Below are positions 10,419 through 21,991 of a stretch of DNA of 64,000 bases, piece after piece. The stretch covers positions 620,001 through 684,000 of the forward strand of contig JAACJP010000021.1 in the NCBI GenBank assembly GCA_013368375.1, written 5' to 3'. A program made the position numbers and the translations under genes. The DNA is from Tricholomella constricta (lineage: Eukaryota; Basidiomycota; Agaricomycetes; Agaricales; Lyophyllaceae). How positions within the stretch are numbered: position 1 is the first letter of the stretch; the number at the start of each line of letters is the position of its first letter. The notes beneath the pieces are model-generated. The model worked only from the letters and a program-made list of their open reading frames with translations, did no database searches and was not told where the DNA came from.

Positions 10419-13400
10419 ATGTATTTAAGACGTTCTTTAACGCTCTTTCGCTGTTTCTCCACCTCTGCAAGCCCGCAAGCCCCCGTGACGGTGGGCATTC
10501 GGTGAGTGAACACCCTCTTGCGGTTTCCGCCTATACTAACAACAGTATTTGAAGCCGTGAGGACCCGCAAAGAATATGGGAAAGGCGAGCCCCGCTGACA
10601 CCTCGCGCTGTCCGGGACCTCGTTGCATATGGCGTCAACGTCGAATTTGAACATTGTGACCGGCGTGTGTACCAAGATGCGGACTACATCCAGGTATGTT
10701 ACTGCTCGACCCCCATAACCCCAGGCTATATGCGTAATATAACCACATACCCATGCTCTTCCACAAGCTGGACCCGCATCACGCTTTCCTGGTTCAATGG
10801 ACTGGCTTTGAGTACTGCGGCGTGCTCTTTTTGCGTACATCATCTCTTTTCATGTTTGCTCCTCATTCCATGCGTTAAACTCACTCTGGCAACAATTTAG
10901 GCCGGTGCAACCCTTAGGCCGAATCTGGAGAACGCGCACATCGTGGTGGGCATCAAGGAGACGCCGCTTGATGAGGTCATAACCGCCCCCGTACCCGCTC
11001 CATCCAATTCCAAATCAGCGCGTTCTATGAGTGCACGAACACATTTAATGTTCTCTCATACCGCGAAAGGCCAGCCATACAATATTCCACTGCTTGCAAA
11101 ATACGTGGGCGATGTAACGACGAAAGCTTTGCCTGACGGCGACAGTCCCCGCCTTATCGACTATGAACTTTTGACGAATGATATGGACGGAAAGCGCACC
11201 GTTGGGTTTGGTTGGTTTGCTGGAGGTACAGAAATTGGGGACATTGTGTTTCTGTATTCGGACTCATTACCTTCTACTCTACAGTTGCCGGAGTCCTCGA
11301 GTCACTTTCTTCAATGGCACACTCTCACCTCGAGAACGGAATCGCGTCGCCGTTTCTTGTATGATTTTTTTCTTGCACTCGCCTTACAGAACCCTAACCC
11401 TAATATCGCCTTGCCCTAACCTAGTCTACACCCCGACCCCATACCCACCCGTCGCTGAAGAGTCTCCGGATTGCCTTGAAGGATATCAAAGTGCGAATTC
11501 AGAATGCCGGTACTCCTCCTACTTTGGGCCCTTTCGTGATCGGCTTGACTGGGTAAGCCCGCTCACACGCGAATCACGGCCACAAATGCTGACATTGAAA
11601 CGTCCTCCAACAGGACTGGAAATGTTTCGCAAGGGTGCCTTGATATATTGTCCGAGCTACCTATTGAAAATGTTTCGGTCAAGGACCTTCATTCCCTGGT
11701 TACGAACAAAGGTATGTTCGTTGAGACAACTTCTTAGCCATGAACCTCAACCCGTGTCCCTCAGAAACCCGTCTGAACAAGGTAAATTTATACCCTTTCG
11801 CAATGGAAACATCCCTAATTATCTTGGAAACAGGTCTACCTGGTTCACGCCATGCCAAATGACTATCTAGTCCGATTGGACGGTCAGCCGTACGAACGCT
11901 CACATTATTACGCGCATCCTCAATCTTACCGGTCCACTTTCTGCGAAACGGTATGTCCAGTCTCGACGCTTACTCCGAATTATCTTTGACATGGATTTTC
12001 AGGTCGCACCCTATCTTACTCTCTTCCTGAATGGCACGGGCTGGTCACCCACCTTCCCTCGGCTCATGACGAAAGAACAGCTCCCTATAGCGCTTGATCG
12101 CGCTCGGGCCCTCGGTGGTGCTCGATTCACTAACATTGGAGACATCAGCTGTGACGTCGAAGTCAGTATTGTTCCTAAGGATTTTGCACCACTAACTAAC
12201 ATATCCGCCATCCCTAGGGCGGCCTCGAATTCCTCGACCGCGCAACGACGCTCTCTTCCCCCTTCTACAAGATCTCGCCCCCCACAGTTCCCGGAGGAAC
12301 CGCGCTTCCCTCGATCCAAATGATGTCTGTCGACATCCTCCCTGCATCCCTCCCCCTCGACGCCTCCCGTCACTTCTCCCACGCCCTATTTCCATACCTT
12401 GAGAGCCTCATCAAGAGCTACCAGACGGGCGCCCGCAACGAGCATACAGAGGCGCTGGAACGCGCCACGATTGCGCAGAACGGTATGCTGGTCGGCAAGC
12501 ACACCTGGTTGCAAACTACCGTAGACAGCTTCTATGCGGCGGGGTCGATGAAGAACGAAGCAGCAGGAGCTGCGCCCGTATCCAGGGTCAATGTAGCAGA
12601 TTCGGAGCCTGATGTTGAGGTGGCGAAGGGCCGCACGGCACCGCTAAGGAAAAAGAACGTGTTGATGCTGGGCAGTGGCATGGTTGCTGGTCCTGCTGTA
12701 GAGGAGATTGCGAAAAGGGCAGATGTTCAATTGGTCGTTGGTAAATTGATTATTTTTTTCTGGATGTTATGGATGTGCTCACACAAACGTGTTCTGGTCT
12801 CTTCTAGCTGGTAATTCGGTGCAAGAACTTGAGAAACTTGGCCGAGAGTACTTGAACATCCAATATCGTGTCATTGACATTTTAGATCAGGACATCATGT
12901 CAGGATTGGTCGCAGAATCGGACGTCGTGATCAGGCAGGTGCTCCGCCACGTTCTAAGCGCTGATTTCACTAAACTTGTTCGTTGTTTAGTCTCTTACCT
13001 GCTCCATTCCATTCGAATGTCGCAAAATTGTGCATTGACCACAAGAAACATCTTGTCACAGCTTCCTATGTCTCCAAAGACATGCGCGAATTGCACGACT
13101 CGTAAGTGAACTTCCCGCAAATTTCATACCTCGATTGGTCAATGACGACGCCCCTATGAAGTGCTGTCGATGCCGACGTTCTGCTCCTCAACGAGATTGG
13201 CCTAGATCCCGGTATCGACCATTGCTCCGCCATCGACCTAATGTCCACACTCCGCTCGCAGAAGAAAAATATCGTCTCCTTCACCTCGTTCTGTGGTGGC
13301 CTTCCCGCTCCCGATGTCGAGCACACTCCCTTGCGCTACAAATTCAGCTGGAACCCTAAAGGCGTCCTGCTTGCCGCGCTCAACCCCGCAAAGTTCAGGC

Positions 13401-14384
13401 TCGACAACGTGGTCAGTGTCATTTCTAGCCCTCTCCATATCTCTTTTTTCACAATGTTTGCAATGCAGCTGTTCAACATTTCTGAGGAGAAACTGCTTAA
13501 GAAGGCATTTCCTGAAGTCCCAATCACAAAGGAATTTGACTTAGAGGGTATCGCCAATCGGAACAGCCTTATCTACGCTGAGCAGTATGGGATTGAAAGT
13601 GCTCGGACGGTCTTGCGTGGTACTCTTAGGTGAGTCTATCTGTCATCACTTTCATCATATTTCAGGGAATCTGAACGCAATATTTCGCTGCAGATATCCG
13701 GGCTTCGCAAGCCTAATGCAATCGTTCAGGGCCTTGGGTTTCCTCGAGAGTAAACGCCAGATGTACCTCAACAACTGGCCATCCTACATCAAGAAATGCC
13801 TCTCCAACCAGCTGGGCACCGAAGTCGAACCCAAGGCTACCTCAGCCGCAATCTCAAGCGTAGTTGTGCCCGAAAAAATCCCAGAGCTACACGACGCCCT
13901 GGACTGGCTTGGGTTGCTCCCATCCCCCGGCCACCGTGGCCCGCTCCCCGCCCTCCCCGCGGCGCCGATGACTGCCCTTGACATCTTCGCGTACCTCCTC
14001 GCGCACAAGCTCGCGTACAAGCCGGGCGAGCGCGATATGGTCGTCCTCTCGCACGAGATCGTGACCCAGAAGAAGGGCTCCCCCGAGAAGGAGGTGCACA
14101 CATCGTCGCTCATCACATACGGCACGCCGCGGGCGTCGGCGATGGCGCGGACGGTGGGCATCCCCGTGGCGATTGCGGCTTTGCAGGTGCTGGATGGGAC
14201 GATTGCGCTGCGGGGCGTGCAGGGCCCGACGGACGCGAGCATCTATAAGCCTGTATTGCATGGTCTGGAGGAGCTGGGGCTGGGTATGACGGAGAGCACG
14301 CGCGTGGTGGGTAGCGGTGGATACACCCTTGAGGCGAAGTTGATTGAGGGGGTTTATCGTGACTATGGGCCCAACAAACCCTGA
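10419..14384 (+). CDS. Bifunctional lysine-ketoglutarate reductase/saccharopine dehydrogenase (AASS-like)
   Basis: This two-domain enzyme condenses lysine with 2-oxoglutarate to saccharopine, then oxidises it to aminoadipate semialdehyde and glutamate. Fifteen exons join in phase: 10419-10501, 10555-10693, 10901-11225, 11285-11358, 11425-11552, 11614-11711, 11765-11781, 11834-11950, 12003-12161, 12218-12740, 12808-12934, 12991-13101, 13162-13411, 13469-13629, 13694-14384. The product is 1000 aa. Residues 1-25 ([18 protein letters not shown]) look like a mitochondrial presequence. The LKR half (about 27-480) has [20 protein letters not shown] and [15 protein letters not shown]. The SDH half has the dinucleotide motif [13 protein letters not shown] near 530, then [13 protein letters not shown] and [10 protein letters not shown], and ends [16 protein letters not shown]. 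The seventh exon is 17 bases and the intron after 12934 begins GC. Fungal lysine biosynthesis usually uses two separate enzymes, so a catabolic role is likely. Confidence 0.92.
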
Positions 14385-14659
14385 ACTTCAAGTGCCATGG
14401 CCCGTCTGTCTTGATATAGAGTATACGTATACTGTAGCATAGATACCCAGGGACCAGCGTCCCGTAAGATGTGTAAATATTACCTGAACTTGACTGAAAG
14501 GGTCTGTCCAGCTTCTCATTCGTCTTATTCGAGGGATTCAGCAGCGATCTCAAATCCCGCTTCTTGCCCGCCTATGCTTTCCACTCCCTCCCGCCGCTTT
14601 TGTAAGTTAGATACACCGTAGAACGGTAACTGTCTTGCACTCGCCTAGACGACTCGATC

Positions 14660-15028
14660 TCATCTCAGGCTCGGATTTATGTGACCGAGATCTCGCGGTA
14701 TATTCGTCACCGGAGTAGGGTTACGAGCTGGCGGCCTCGAGCGTACGATAACGGCTTTTGACTCTGCCAGTTTCTTTTCATAACCTCGACGAACGGCCGC
14801 TTTCCTTTCCGAACAGTTGTCTGTTGTGAATAGTGCTAACCCACATTGACCACAAAGACTCTCACAGAGACGAGAATAAGTATCGAACAAAGCCAAGGTG
14901 AATTCAAGGACCAAGGTAAGACTCACTCGTCGAATCACACACAGTTTCTTACTTACTTCACTGTCACTGTAAGCACGTACAGAAGTCAAATCCAGCGCGA
15001 TAAGTTTAATCATTGTCGAGACGGTCAT
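14660..15028 (-). CDS. Small hypothetical ORF
   Basis: A 122-residue minus-strand frame begins MTVSTMIKLIALDLTS and ends in a basic stretch (AAVRRGYEKKLAESKAVIV) followed by Pro/Arg-rich text. I do not recognise a family. It lies convergent to the LKR/SDH gene and downstream of GPI1 on the same strand. Possible donors (GTACGT, GTAAGT) inside the frame leave a spliced version open. It could be a small gene or a chance frame. Confidence 0.3.
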   Translation of the reverse strand: MTVSTMIKLIALDLTSVRAYSDSEVSKKLCVIRRVSLTLVLEFTLALFDTYSRLCESLCGQCGLALFTTDNCSERKAAVRRGYEKKLAESKAVIVRSRPPARNPTPVTNIPRDLGHINPSLR

Positions 15029-15245
15029 TTGGTATCTTATTATAGCGTATGGAATATCGAGGGATGGCAGCGAGATATTGGCCCGAGAACAAGCATCGGA
15101 GGAGGCGCAGGGGATTGTAGTGCTTCGCAAGTTGCGAAAGTAGCCGGACTAGATGAGACACACGCTGTCTTAACCTGATCCTTGAGAAGAAGAAACGAAG
15201 CTTACTGTACTGGAAGAAGATGGACGAGAGCGGAACGGGCTGGTT

Positions 15246-17394
15246 CTATACGTCGTTTCGTTGAATTTTGTAAGAAGAGCTTTTGAAAGCATGAACACCC
15301 GCCTTGATTACGAGTAACGGGTCGCTTGACCCAGATAACTCCTGAAAATCAAAATATATCCCACCTAGAGCGAAAGTCAGAGAGTAAAACAGAAACCGTG
15401 TCAACTCTAAAATTTTGACTTACCGGGGAGCCGCCAAGGATCTTTGACGCGAAGCATCAGAGCAAACAGAGGAAAATGATTCATGAATGCAAGCAAGGTC
15501 TCCAGGCTCGCTTGAAGGAGAAGAACGCAAAGGCGCATCTGGAGAAATCCGTCAGAGAAGAGAGCGAGTGGATGGTGACAAAGTCTTCCTACCACTGCAA
15601 AGAGCGCATAATATGCCAAGACAGTCGGGAAGAGAAAAGCCAACAGAGTAAACAGAATTGTGCCAAAGAGCAGCTGGTCTATATCATACTCCCACGAGTC
15701 CGTCCGATTGCGCAGAACGTTATAGCGTTTACCTAACCAGCACATATTACTGCGATATCCTGGAGGAGAAAATGTAGCACATACCTCGAAAGAGGTTCCA
15801 CAGTGATCCAGCCGTCTTCAACATCCTCTGGTATACTGCTCCAGATATGACATAACACACGTAGATGTGTGCAGTAAAGAGTGCAATCATGTCTAAGAAG
15901 AGCGAAATGGCGACAGTGACGCCCCCACAGCTCAGGGTGCCGATGACGTATATGATCATGGGCAGATAGGGCGCGCCATGGTTCAGAAGACCTATTGTGG
16001 GGAGAGGAATGTGAAAATTGTATCTTCTGGTAGTACCAGGCGGACGCACCTCCCCAGAGTGTGATTAACCCAATGAAGGTGTGGGAGTAGAATCGACTAA
16101 GTTCTGTGTTCAGTTTCAAACCAGCAGGCCACGAGTCCAACCATCGAAGCACCCATTGGACCCAATCGATCAAGGATCCCTGTATGCCTTTCCTGTGAGT
16201 CAGAAATACCTGCAGAAAAAAAACATATATCAACCTCGACAGTCTGAATCAACATCCGTGATAGTACGACGTTATTTTCGCAGATGAATGAACCGAGTGT
16301 GACGCCCATTGTGATGTCGTTCAGTATCAACCAAACAGTGTTGAAAAAGCTATGTCGTTTAACCATTGAGACGAACATAAGGACATGATGCTTTGAAGGA
16401 CCAACTTGGTATATCTTGCTGAGTAGATATACATGGGCGTCGACATCCGTCGATGCAGAGTCCCAACCTCGGCAGCAAAAAAGTCCATTTGTTCCGCCCT
16501 TACGTCAATTTGTTGGACTGTGAACAAAATATCAGCGGTTGTGAAGCCAAAGATGATATACTAACGCGCCTGTGGCAGATATGTCCTTCAAGAGAGGCCA
16601 CGAGTACGGCGGTACAACAGGTACGTTGCAGATCGATGTAAGCAGCCCAGCTATGGCATTGAAAGGCCATAGGAGGAAAATACCAATAGATGAGAGTGCT
16701 TGCACAAATGGCAACTGGGCGATGGGTCTGTACTGTATGTTGACCTGGAGAACTTGTTCTAGAGTCATGGCAGAGTTGAACTAGTAGGAATTAGCTTCTG
16801 ACTTTCGAGTCTGGCAATCTCGAAGCACCTGGTTGATTACAACGTCGTCGATGCTGGACGTAAATTGTGCCGTGTTCGGGGCCGTAAAGTCGTGTTGTGA
16901 CGATGGCAAATAGGCCGAGCCTTCAAGCGCGTCGGGTCGATTGGTGGCATCCAGCCTAAGATCATCCAATGTGTAGAAGCGAAGGGTACTTGATTGGTGT
17001 CGATAGTAGTAAATTAGAGTATAGTCTCTGTTATGGCTGTCAACAAATTACCAAGTGGATACTTTCTCTTCCGACGCACATTGGAGTCCGCAACTTTAAA
17101 ACAGGGAGAGATAAGCCGCGACCAGCCTTCCTCTCCATAAACTCACAGGTCCCAAGAATTATGGGGTCTCCTCCACACGACGTCGCGAGAAATCGCCACT
17201 GCACTGAGTGATGCAAAGCCTGCAAAACGACCTCGGCATCTCCATCCTGTGTAGGAGTGAGCCTCTTGCAAAATTTCTCCCAGCTTACACACCGAGTCGG
17301 CCTTTATTACACCTGCTACGCAGATCGCAGGGGCGGTCCACCCATAGCAGAAGCCAGGCTGCTTCACATCGGTTGGCCAGAAGATGGTGGGCAT
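15246..17394 (-). CDS. GPI1: Gpi1/PIG-Q subunit of GPI-GlcNAc transferase
   Basis: Gpi1 is a multi-pass ER subunit of the complex that adds GlcNAc to phosphatidylinositol, the first step of GPI-anchor synthesis. Exons join as 17394-17293, 17246-17080, 16988-16829, 16780-16570, 16517-16406, 16349-16235, 16179-16050, 15991-15785, 15732-15424 and 15364-15246. All phases agree for 543 aa. Family text is strong: PGFCYGWTAPAICVAG at the N-terminus, WLILNDITMGVTLGSFICEN, RWLDSWPAGLKLNTELSRF, then LLFGTILFTLLAFLFPT and LLAFMNHFPLFALMLRVKDP, with the terminal GGIYFDFQ. The intron 16569-16518 has a GC donor (ACAG/GCGCGT), required by phase. The first two introns are less certain because the N-terminal third is poorly conserved. 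Confidence 0.88.
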
Positions 17395-17526
17395 CAGCAG
17401 AAACGGCCACGTGACCGGGCTTCACGGTTCGGGCACGTTCAAGCCAACGTTGTCTGCGCTCCATCCCTTCACTTGTCACTCAAGGACGTCAGCCTGCCAC
17501 GGACGCAATAACACCACTCTCGTTAA
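17395..17526. promoter_or_regulatory. Shared divergent promoter region of GPI1 and RHO4
   Basis: Only 132 bases separate the two divergent start codons. No specific TATA or factor site is evident to me. The call is inferred from geometry. Confidence 0.4.
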
Positions 17527-18325
17527 ATGGATCAATCCTTTCAAACAAGCCAGTCAGGAAATCTCTCGCGCAGACCAGACCTCAAGCGGAAACTCGTGGT
17601 GGTTGGTGATGGTGCGAGAGACACTACCCTCTTCCATTCAAACCACAAATTTACAATGACCTTGCGCGGAAAGGTGGTTGCGGGAAGACGTGTCTTTTGA
17701 TTGTGTATGCTGAGAACCGATTCCCGGAGGTGAGCAACAGTGTTTTAATCTCAAGCTTCTAATTAGATGTTCGCGTAATTTATAGGCGTATATTCCGACA
17801 GTGTTTGAAAACTACGTCACGCAAGTCAGCTTTGAAGGGAAGGAGATAGAACTGGCGCTGTGGGATACCGCGGGGCAGGAGGAGTACGATCGACTCAGAC
17901 CGTTGAGTTATCCAGAAAGTGATGTTATTCTCATCGTGTTCTCGATCGACTTCCCGACCAGTCTCGCGAATGTTGAGGACAAGGTGAGTGTTGTGCAACA
18001 CTGCACGCGTACTGCACTCTGACACGAACCTTAGTGGTATCCTGAAGTGGCTCATTTCTGTGAAGGGACGCCGCTGATTCTTGTGGGCACCAAGACCGAC
18101 CTGCGGTCAGACGACCAAACAAAGAGGATGTTGGGCGCACAAGGCCAGGCGCCAATAACACCGGAGCAAGGAGGAAACGTGGCAAGGGAGATCGGCGCGA
18201 AATACGTCGAATGCTCGGCGAAGACGGGTCGGGGTGTTCAAGACGTGTTCAATCTTGCGCTGAGGGAGAGCTTGAAGGGAAAATGGGGCAAGATAGTGAA
18301 ACAACGGAGATGCGTCGTCATTTAA
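17527..18325 (+). CDS. RHO4: Rho-family small GTPase, Rho4-like
   Basis: This membrane-anchored GTPase belongs to the group that controls cell-wall and septum construction. Exons 17527-17611, 17674-17729, 17786-17983 and 18035-18325 give 209 aa. The G motifs are all present: P-loop GDGGCGKT at 27-34, effector loop [35 protein letters not shown], and ECSAK. The C-terminus is basic and ends in the prenylation box CVVI. The [11 protein letters not shown] loop, ENYVTQV and [11 protein letters not shown] fit Rho4 better than Rho1, Rho2 or Rho3. The 19-residue N-terminal extension is also Rho4-like. Its start codon is 132 bases from the divergent GPI1 start, so they may share a promoter. Confidence 0.9.
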
Positions 18326-19783
18326 CTTTTGTCTTTGTTTCGGCGTGTGCGAGCGATAGGCAGGGACTATTACTGATATTTTTTTCTCTCTTGTTTTCTA
18401 CATCCATGAGCTATTTATTGGCATCGCGATTTTTTGATGAACTTTCTATGGACAAGTATACAAGTCATCAGAGGCGCAAACCAGTGACGTTCGAAGGGGG
18501 GATGAATACACTTCGCCTGGTGAGCATCCCGCGATGACCGCTGGGAAGGACCCACAACCCATATCTTGTTCCCTACCAACGGGCCCCACAACCATTGTCG
18601 GCTTCAAACCTCATGAGATCTTCCCCCAAACTTTGTCGCCTGGCACAGCCTGGGCGTCTATTTTTTTGCTCCACTTCCTGTAATTATACTGATCACAGAT
18701 AAGCCGGTCGTCTGTGCCAGTCGTCAGGCAAAGCACTTCCATCGATTTTTCGACGTGTATCTTCAACCAGTCATAAATCTGGCCAACCTAGCGCAGCGCT
18801 TAGATCTATCGTACGCCTTCTTCGGCCAGGCAATATTCCTATCTCGCACCCTCTCAACGCCTTGTTGCAGGTATTGCCTCGTGAAATCTCCACATCTATC
18901 TATCTATCTATCCGGTCACTTACTGGCAACTGCTCATCCTGCCCCCTGATCACCTCCTACAGTTGCTGACAATCACGATCAGCCTGCCACTCTTGAGTCG
19001 CCACCGCACTACGGCAGCAGAACGATCTCGTCAGTCGCAATCACATAGATCGTCAGGGCACGGAGCAGCATTCCAACCCCAACATCACACATCGCCTTTC
19101 TAGTAAGTCTACTCGGATTGACGTATAGTCTACTGCAGTGCAGACCATCAGGGATGAGGTCATTCTATCGACAGAGTTCGTTGATCGTTATCCTCCAGTC
19201 GCCGCATCGTCCACACCCCGGCCCCGTCCAGGCCCCTGCATACGCAAGATGCATACGAAATTTGGAAAAGGAGCCGTCTCCGTGTCCTTAAAGTTTACGT
19301 TGCGCATCGGTCAGAAGAGCCGGATTGAGATGATATCGTTGGTCCGTTTCTGGAGTTGCCTGGGCTGGATCTGCTGGTGCGCTGGCCGCTCTGATATGGA
19401 AACGGATTGTGGATGGATTGTTGCAAATTACATAGATATTGCTTGTAAGTAGAATTGAATGTATCTACAGACAATGTTTGATAAGGTAGGAAACGGAGAG
19501 GGGTGAGTGAGGCAAATCGTGAGGAGTTGGAAAGAATACAGGTAACGAAGGGGGGAATTAGTCCATACGTACGCATACAGTGCAAGATGGGGGAACCTTC
19601 TCGAGTGACAAATAGTGTACTGCGGGCATTGTTCAGCCGGCCATAGGCGAGAATAAATAGGTATGGTTAAAAATCGAAGTCGAATGCGAAACAGCAAGGG
19701 GTCGGAAGGAAGGGTTATAAAGATAAGAGGACGGGTTTTAAAATCATACAGGTGCGCAAAGGTGAAATTGAGGACGTCCAGGT
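18326..19783. other. Intergenic, no supported gene
   Basis: Several short frames occur, including 19138-19452 plus, but none has conserved text. A (TATC)n microsatellite sits near 18893-18912. Confidence 0.5.
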
Positions 19784-21046
19784 TCATGCCGGCATACCTA
19801 AGCGAAGGCTAGGCGATGGAGTCAGCTTGCGTGCGCGGGCCCGGGTGGGCACGGGCGCAAGGGCGATCGTAACTGGGGACGGTGAAACACGTCCGCTTCC
19901 CTGCCGCTGTTTCGCTGATCCCGCACTCGAGCGTGGGCGTGGTCCCAGAGGGGGTGAGCGGTATGAGAGTGAACCGGAGCGTACGGGCGTAGCATTGGGA
20001 GATGGATAGAAGGGTTCAGAGGCGGCGATGGTTGGAGGAGGAAGCGTTGCTGATTCGCGGGGAGTTCGTTCGGGAAGTTTAACCCGCGGGGGTGTGGCCG
20101 CAGGTGTTGGTGTTGGAGATGGTGTGTTTCGCATCGGATCTGGGATGACAGGGAGCCTGCGAAGCGGGGTTGATTCGGGCGTGGGTGGCGTTGCCTTCCG
20201 CGGAGGTTGGGGCAATGAGGGAGGCGAAACGACAGTAGCGTTGGCAGATGGAGACGAGGGAGTGCGCAGTAAAGATGTGGGGATTTGAGGGACTGGAGGG
20301 ACTGGAGGGATGGGCTGGGAGGGGGTGGGAGGGTAATGGTTGAGTAATGATGCACGAGCGCTCATTCGAGGTGTGCCAGGGTGCACACCATACCATTCAA
20401 GAATACTCCATGTCGTGGATGTTGATGTAACAGTAGCTGGGGACATGATAGGTGAGAGTCCACTTTCTACTGATGCTAAATCTAGCGCAGGCGGTACGGC
20501 GAGCCGTGTGTGGTCGGTGGCAGAAGGTGGTTTTAGCGTCATAGACGGTTCCTTGGCAGGCGATAGCGGGGATGGAAAGGAGTGGAACATATTTCCACCA
20601 GAATCCCATATCTTCGAAAGACGAAGGTCCAAGTTCAGGCTCAAGTCCAGTGAAGTGTGCTCGAAAAGAGGGAGGAGGCGCGGCTTCAAGCTGTCCTCTT
20701 GCAAGACGCCTTCCCACCTCGCGTCCTTGTCTGACCCGGACGTTGTTACCAGTTTAAACCTTTCAGTGAAAGGTTTCAGCATGATGTCCACATCGCGGTC
20801 GACAGGCGACAAGCCCAGCTCGTCGCCATCATACTTCCCCACCTCGTCTGCAAGCCATGCCATCGCGCCTTTAAAATCTTCTGGATCATCCTCGTCATCG
20901 TCCTCTGTTCCCCATGACTGGGGATCGTTGAAAATTCTTTCTGCAAGGGCGCTTCCAGGCACCACACCCAGTATTGAGCCAAACGGATTGGCGGAGATCA
21001 GTGGGGACTCCAGCAAATCCAAGTCAGGAACGTGCTTCCGCAACAT
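19784..21046 (-). CDS. Pro/Ser-rich hypothetical protein
   Basis: A single uninterrupted 420-aa frame starts at an ATG with MLRKHVPDLDLLESPLIS. The first 200 residues are acidic and possibly folded (FNDPQSWGTEDDDEDDPEDF, AMAWLADEVGKYDGDELG). The second half is low-complexity Pro/Ser/Thr with repeated PPVPPVP and TPTPAATPP patterns and an Arg/Lys-rich end. I do not recognise a domain. The absence of introns and the length make it a credible gene. It could be a cytoskeletal or signalling scaffold, but nothing in the sequence decides this. Confidence 0.7.
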   Translation of the reverse strand: MLRKHVPDLDLLESPLISANPFGSILGVVPGSALAERIFNDPQSWGTEDDDEDDPEDFKGAMAWLADEVGKYDGDELGLSPVDRDVDIMLKPFTERFKLVTTSGSDKDARWEGVLQEDSLKPRLLPLFEHTSLDLSLNLDLRLSKIWDSGGNMFHSFPSPLSPAKEPSMTLKPPSATDHTRLAVPPALDLASVESGLSPIMSPATVTSTSTTWSILEWYGVHPGTPRMSARASLLNHYPPTPSQPIPPVPPVPQIPTSLLRTPSSPSANATVVSPPSLPQPPRKATPPTPESTPLRRLPVIPDPMRNTPSPTPTPAATPPRVKLPERTPRESATLPPPTIAASEPFYPSPNATPVRSGSLSYRSPPLGPRPRSSAGSAKQRQGSGRVSPSPVTIALAPVPTRARARKLTPSPSLRLGMPA

Positions 21047-21991
21047 GAAGGCGACGACGACGAGAGAGGCAGAAATAAAGGGAGGACAGGCTTTACAGTG
21101 CCAGACCGCAGGATTTGAGGGGTTTAGAAGCTCAACGAAGTTGAGGTTATGAGTTTGCTAGCCGAGCAACGAACTCCTGTAAACATCCTTGTAACTAGCA
21201 ACCGGTGATTTCGCAAACCAGCAAGGCCCATGATGGACTTTGGTTGGCGCGGTCGGGCATGAGAGGATGATTCCCAGATGATTTCTGTGTTAGATCGTGA
21301 TGGACCTGAAACGATTCGATAGCGTTTTATAGGCCCATTACACGCATCAAATAGCCTAATTGGGTATAGAAACGTCCTCTTTTGGAAAGGGACTCGGCAA
21401 TTGCGCCTTCCGTCCCAGCAGGATCAGAAATGGTTGAAACACAAACCACTAGTTACTTGCAGGGCCATTATTGCAAGCATCATTCGTCGCTGCCGGTCAA
21501 CTTCTGGTCATCCCATCTATTGACCAACACCGCGCTATTTGCAATCTATATCCTCCAACAGTGGTCGATTCAACACAGTTCACGACGAAAAAGTCTTGAA
21601 TTTTCTTCTATTTTACCATTAAAATTCCTTTCCAAGTTGTGAACGTTTGAACCTCCATCCAATTCTTGGCCGATCCGTACGTGGAACGCCAGATCTCTTT
21701 AGGTTTTGTCCCAGGACCCAAGTCATGAAACTTCGTCGGCGCCCAGCCTCGGCCTTGGTGCGACCTCAGGCATCAAACCTGAAGCCTCAAACCTCAAACC
21801 CGAAAGTCTTTGAATGATGGAATGCATACGCTTCCCACTCTCCTCGCCATAACTAACATGGCCGTCCAGATACTGTCAGGCTTGGATGAGACTACAGCTC
21901 AATTCAGCTGCAATATATTCCGATATGCACGCGGTCAGACCTTAGATCCATCTCTTATGAGAAACAAAAGGATACTTCACTCCTTTATCTC
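21047..21991. other. Intergenic, no supported gene
   Basis: This contains a short unrecognised frame (21382-21642 plus) and a small run of CTCAAACCT-type repeats near 21770-21800. I see nothing else. Confidence 0.45.

Noticed and set aside
13784..14242. 152-aa minus frame in the last LKR/SDH exon
   Set aside because: Antisense of a well-conserved coding exon; no own family signature.
19138..19452. 104-aa plus frame
   Set aside because: No recognisable text and no intron or neighbour support.
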